Part shown: one piece after another, positions 62,646 to 64,000 of the stretch
How the letters are laid out: each line of letters begins with the position of its first letter
Numbering within the stretch: position 1 is the stretch's first letter
NCBI RefSeq assembly: GCF_036662795.1
Contig: NZ_JBAFWZ010000014.1
Span: 1-64,000 of the forward strand
Length of the DNA: 64,000 bases
Reading direction: 5' to 3'
Source of the DNA: Lysinibacillus_B sp036662795
Lineage (GTDB): Bacteria; Bacillota; Bacilli; Bacillales_A; Planococcaceae
Program-made: the position numbers and the translations under genes
The notes under the pieces: model-generated
Seen by the model: only the letters and a program-made list of their open reading frames with translations
Databases searched by the model: none
What the model was told of the DNA's origin: nothing

Positions 62646-62831
62646 GGCAAGCCCCGCCACGTAGACTTCTGTGGGATAGCGATAATGGAACGAAGGCTAA
62701 GATCGTCACGTCGTGTGACTACGCCTTCGTGACCAACATCGTGTTGCCCCGAGACCCCGCAGAATTTGCACTCTTGCAAATTTGAGGAGGCTCGGCGCTC
62801 GCCCACGAAAAGCGGAGTGGCGGGGCTTGCC
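62646..62831. repeat. R2 element with perfect 15-bp inverted ends
   Basis: 186 bp bounded by GGCAAGCCCCGCCAC (62646-62660) and GTGGCGGGGCTTGCC (62817-62831), perfect inverted copies, as in miniature inverted-repeat elements. The interior contains, inverted, the same core found in the R3-type copies, and its right part matches 28370-28461. Confidence 0.85.
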
Positions 62832-62862
62832 GATTCAAAAAAAAACGGTTTATCGACAACCT

Positions 62863-62898
62863 AAAACTGCCGCTCCATGATCTGAGCGGCAGTTTTTG
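62863..62898. terminator. Terminator of metK
   Basis: AAAACTGCCGCTC pairs with GAGCGGCAGTTTTT around CATGATCT; perfect stem, 18 bases from the metK stop. The imperfect copy at 62152-62183 may still serve ytoA. Confidence 0.9.
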
Positions 62899-62915
62899 TG
62901 TTCAAATGAACATTC

Positions 62916-64000
62916 TTATAACTCAGCTTTTGCTCTTAAAGCATCGGCTTTATCTGTTTTTTCCCATGGTACATCTATATCTGTACGACCAAAGTGTCCG
63001 TAAGCCGCTGTTCCCTTATAGATTGGTCGACGTAGGTCAAGCATTTTAATAATGCCAGCAGGACGTAAATCGAATAATTCACGAATCCATTCTACAATTT
63101 TACTTTCTGCAACCTTCCCAGTACCAAATGTATCCACAGAAATAGACACAGGTCGTGCTACACCAATTGCATAAGCAAGCTGCACTTCAGCACGATCAGC
63201 CAGACCTGCTGCAACGATGTTTTTCGCTACATAACGAGCCGCGTATGCAGCCGAACGGTCAACCTTTGTTGCATCCTTACCTGAGAATGCGCCGCCACCG
63301 TGACGCGCATAACCACCGTATGTATCTACGATAATTTTACGACCTGTTAAACCAGCATCCCCTTTAGGTCCACCGATAACGAAGCGGCCTGTTGGATTGA
63401 TAAAGTATTTTGTTTCTTCATCGATTAACTCTGCTGGTACGACTGGATTGATTACTACTGCTTTAATGTCTTTTTGGATTTGTTCAAGTGTAACGTCCTC
63501 ATCATGCTGAGTTGATAATACAATTGTATCTACTCGAACTGGTTCGTTGTTTTCATCATACTCTACTGTCACCTGCGTTTTACCATCTGGACGTAGGTAT
63601 GTTAGCTCACCCGTTTTACGTACCTCTGCTAAGCGACGTGCCAATTTATGTGCTAGGCTAATAGGTAATGGCATAAGCTCCGGTGTTTCATTACATGCAT
63701 AACCAAACATTAAGCCTTGGTCACCAGCGCCGATCGCTTCTAATTGCTCATCAGACATTGAGCCTTCACGAGCCTCTAGCGCTTGATCAACACCCTGTGC
63801 TATATCTGGTGATTGCTCTCCTACAGCTACAAGTACAGCTAGATTTTCTGCATCAAAGCCGTATTTACCACGTGTGTAGCCAATTTCTGCAACAGTATCA
63901 CGGATAATACCTTTCATATCAACATAAGTAGATGTAGTAATTTCACCTGAAACTAGTACAAGCCCAGTTGTTACAGTCGTTTCACACGCTACTCGTGCGT
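62916..64000 (-). CDS. metK: S-adenosylmethionine synthetase (partial)
   Basis: Makes SAM from methionine and ATP. About 361 residues are visible; the N-terminal 40 or so lie beyond the window, since the frame stays open to position 64000 (VACETTVTTGLVLVSGEITT). Conserved parts include DQGLMFGYACNE, NPTGRFVIGGPKGDAGLTGRKIIVDTYGG and GGGAFSGKDATKVDRSAAY, the active-site signatures. A SAM riboswitch may precede it outside the window. It is next to ytoA, as in Bacillus after loss of asnB. Confidence 0.96.
   Translation of the reverse strand, partial: ARVACETTVTTGLVLVSGEITTSTYVDMKGIIRDTVAEIGYTRGKYGFDAENLAVLVAVGEQSPDIAQGVDQALEAREGSMSDEQLEAIGAGDQGLMFGYACNETPELMPLPISLAHKLARRLAEVRKTGELTYLRPDGKTQVTVEYDENNEPVRVDTIVLSTQHDEDVTLEQIQKDIKAVVINPVVPAELIDEETKYFINPTGRFVIGGPKGDAGLTGRKIIVDTYGGYARHGGGAFSGKDATKVDRSAAYAARYVAKNIVAAGLADRAEVQLAYAIGVARPVSISVDTFGTGKVAESKIVEWIRELFDLRPAGIIKMLDLRRPIYKGTAAYGHFGRTDIDVPWEKTDKADALRAKAEL

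Larger units (their letters stand above)
62152..62894. repeat. Repeat mosaic flanked by 32-nt terminator duplications
   Basis: AAAACTGCCGCTCCATGATC... at 62152-62183 and 62863-62894 are 32-nt direct copies with one mismatch; each is a GC-rich hairpin (ACTGCCGCTC/GAGCGGCAGT). Between them are 679 bp holding an R3 element, unassigned AT-rich sequence and an R2 element. TGTCGACAAAC just inside the left copy and the inverted GTTGTCGATAAAC just inside the right copy are near-matching inverted ends. No protein gene is credible here. Confidence 0.75.

Noticed and set aside
62606..62806. 66-residue minus-strand open frame
   Set aside because: It reads through the R2 element; no independent support.

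Overview
The window is chromosomal DNA from a low-GC, Gram-positive, Bacillus-like bacterium. Signs of this are the AT-rich composition, AGGAGG-type ribosome-binding sites, frequent TTG and GTG starts, two T-box leaders (tyrS, leuS), CcpA, and a gene order that follows the B. subtilis tyrS-acsA-acuABC-ccpA-aroA-ytxGH-murC-sftA-ytpRQ ... ytoP-ytzB-ytnP-trmB ... pepV-ytzE-ytgP-ytfP ... leuS ... ytqAB-ytpA-ytoA-metK stretch. Protein sequences and dispersed repeats suggest the Lysinibacillus/Solibacillus/Ureibacillus side of the family; this is inference, not proof. I see no tRNA or rRNA genes, prophage, transposase gene or CRISPR.

Layout. 1-1292: a 21-nt repeat array, a Yip1-like membrane protein and two dispersed repeats. 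1293-5925: tyrS with its T-box, divergent from a class A penicillin-binding protein. 6044-10184: the arginine operon argC-argJ-argB-argD, with a visible promoter. 10552-17227: acetate activation and its control (acsA divergent from acuABC), then ccpA and the DAHP synthase/chorismate mutase gene. 17400-25182: an FtsA-like ATPase with an unusual tail, the stress proteins YtxGH, murC and the translocase SftA. 25399-35316: mostly housekeeping or poorly known yt genes (YtpR, YtpQ, a lipoprotein, a DUF84 phosphatase, an M42 peptidase, a lactonase, TrmB, a NERD-like protein, D-amino-acid aminotransferase, PepV). 35654-41558: a small DeoR-type regulator, a diguanylate cyclase, a pseudouridine synthase, MurJ/YtgP and YtfP. 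41559-52363 is more accessory: a second 21-nt array, a CoxG-like protein, RNase H, DUF2071, a membrane S16-type protease, GNAT enzymes, two broken genes, transporters and an SgrR-type regulator facing an MFS exporter. 52506-64000: leuS with its T-box, LysE and MFS exporters, YtqAB, an alanine/sodium symporter, YtpA, YtoA, a repeat mosaic and metK, which runs off the end.

Most genes are core functions: wall synthesis (PBP1A, MurC, MurJ, Dat), aminoacyl-tRNA supply, arginine and aromatic biosynthesis, and carbon control. AcsA and AcuABC form one circuit: acetyl-CoA synthetase is switched off by AcuA acetylation and on again by AcuC.

The most unusual material is not coding in the ordinary sense. 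There are two homologous arrays of a GGCTAGTA motif at 21-nt steps. There is also a family of short elements with inverted-repeat ends, and at two loci such elements sit between duplicated copies of a host terminator sequence. Among the proteins, the YtpA homologue has lost its nucleophilic serine, and the FtsA-like protein carries repeated beta-grasp-like modules. No new multi-gene defence or biosynthetic system is evident.
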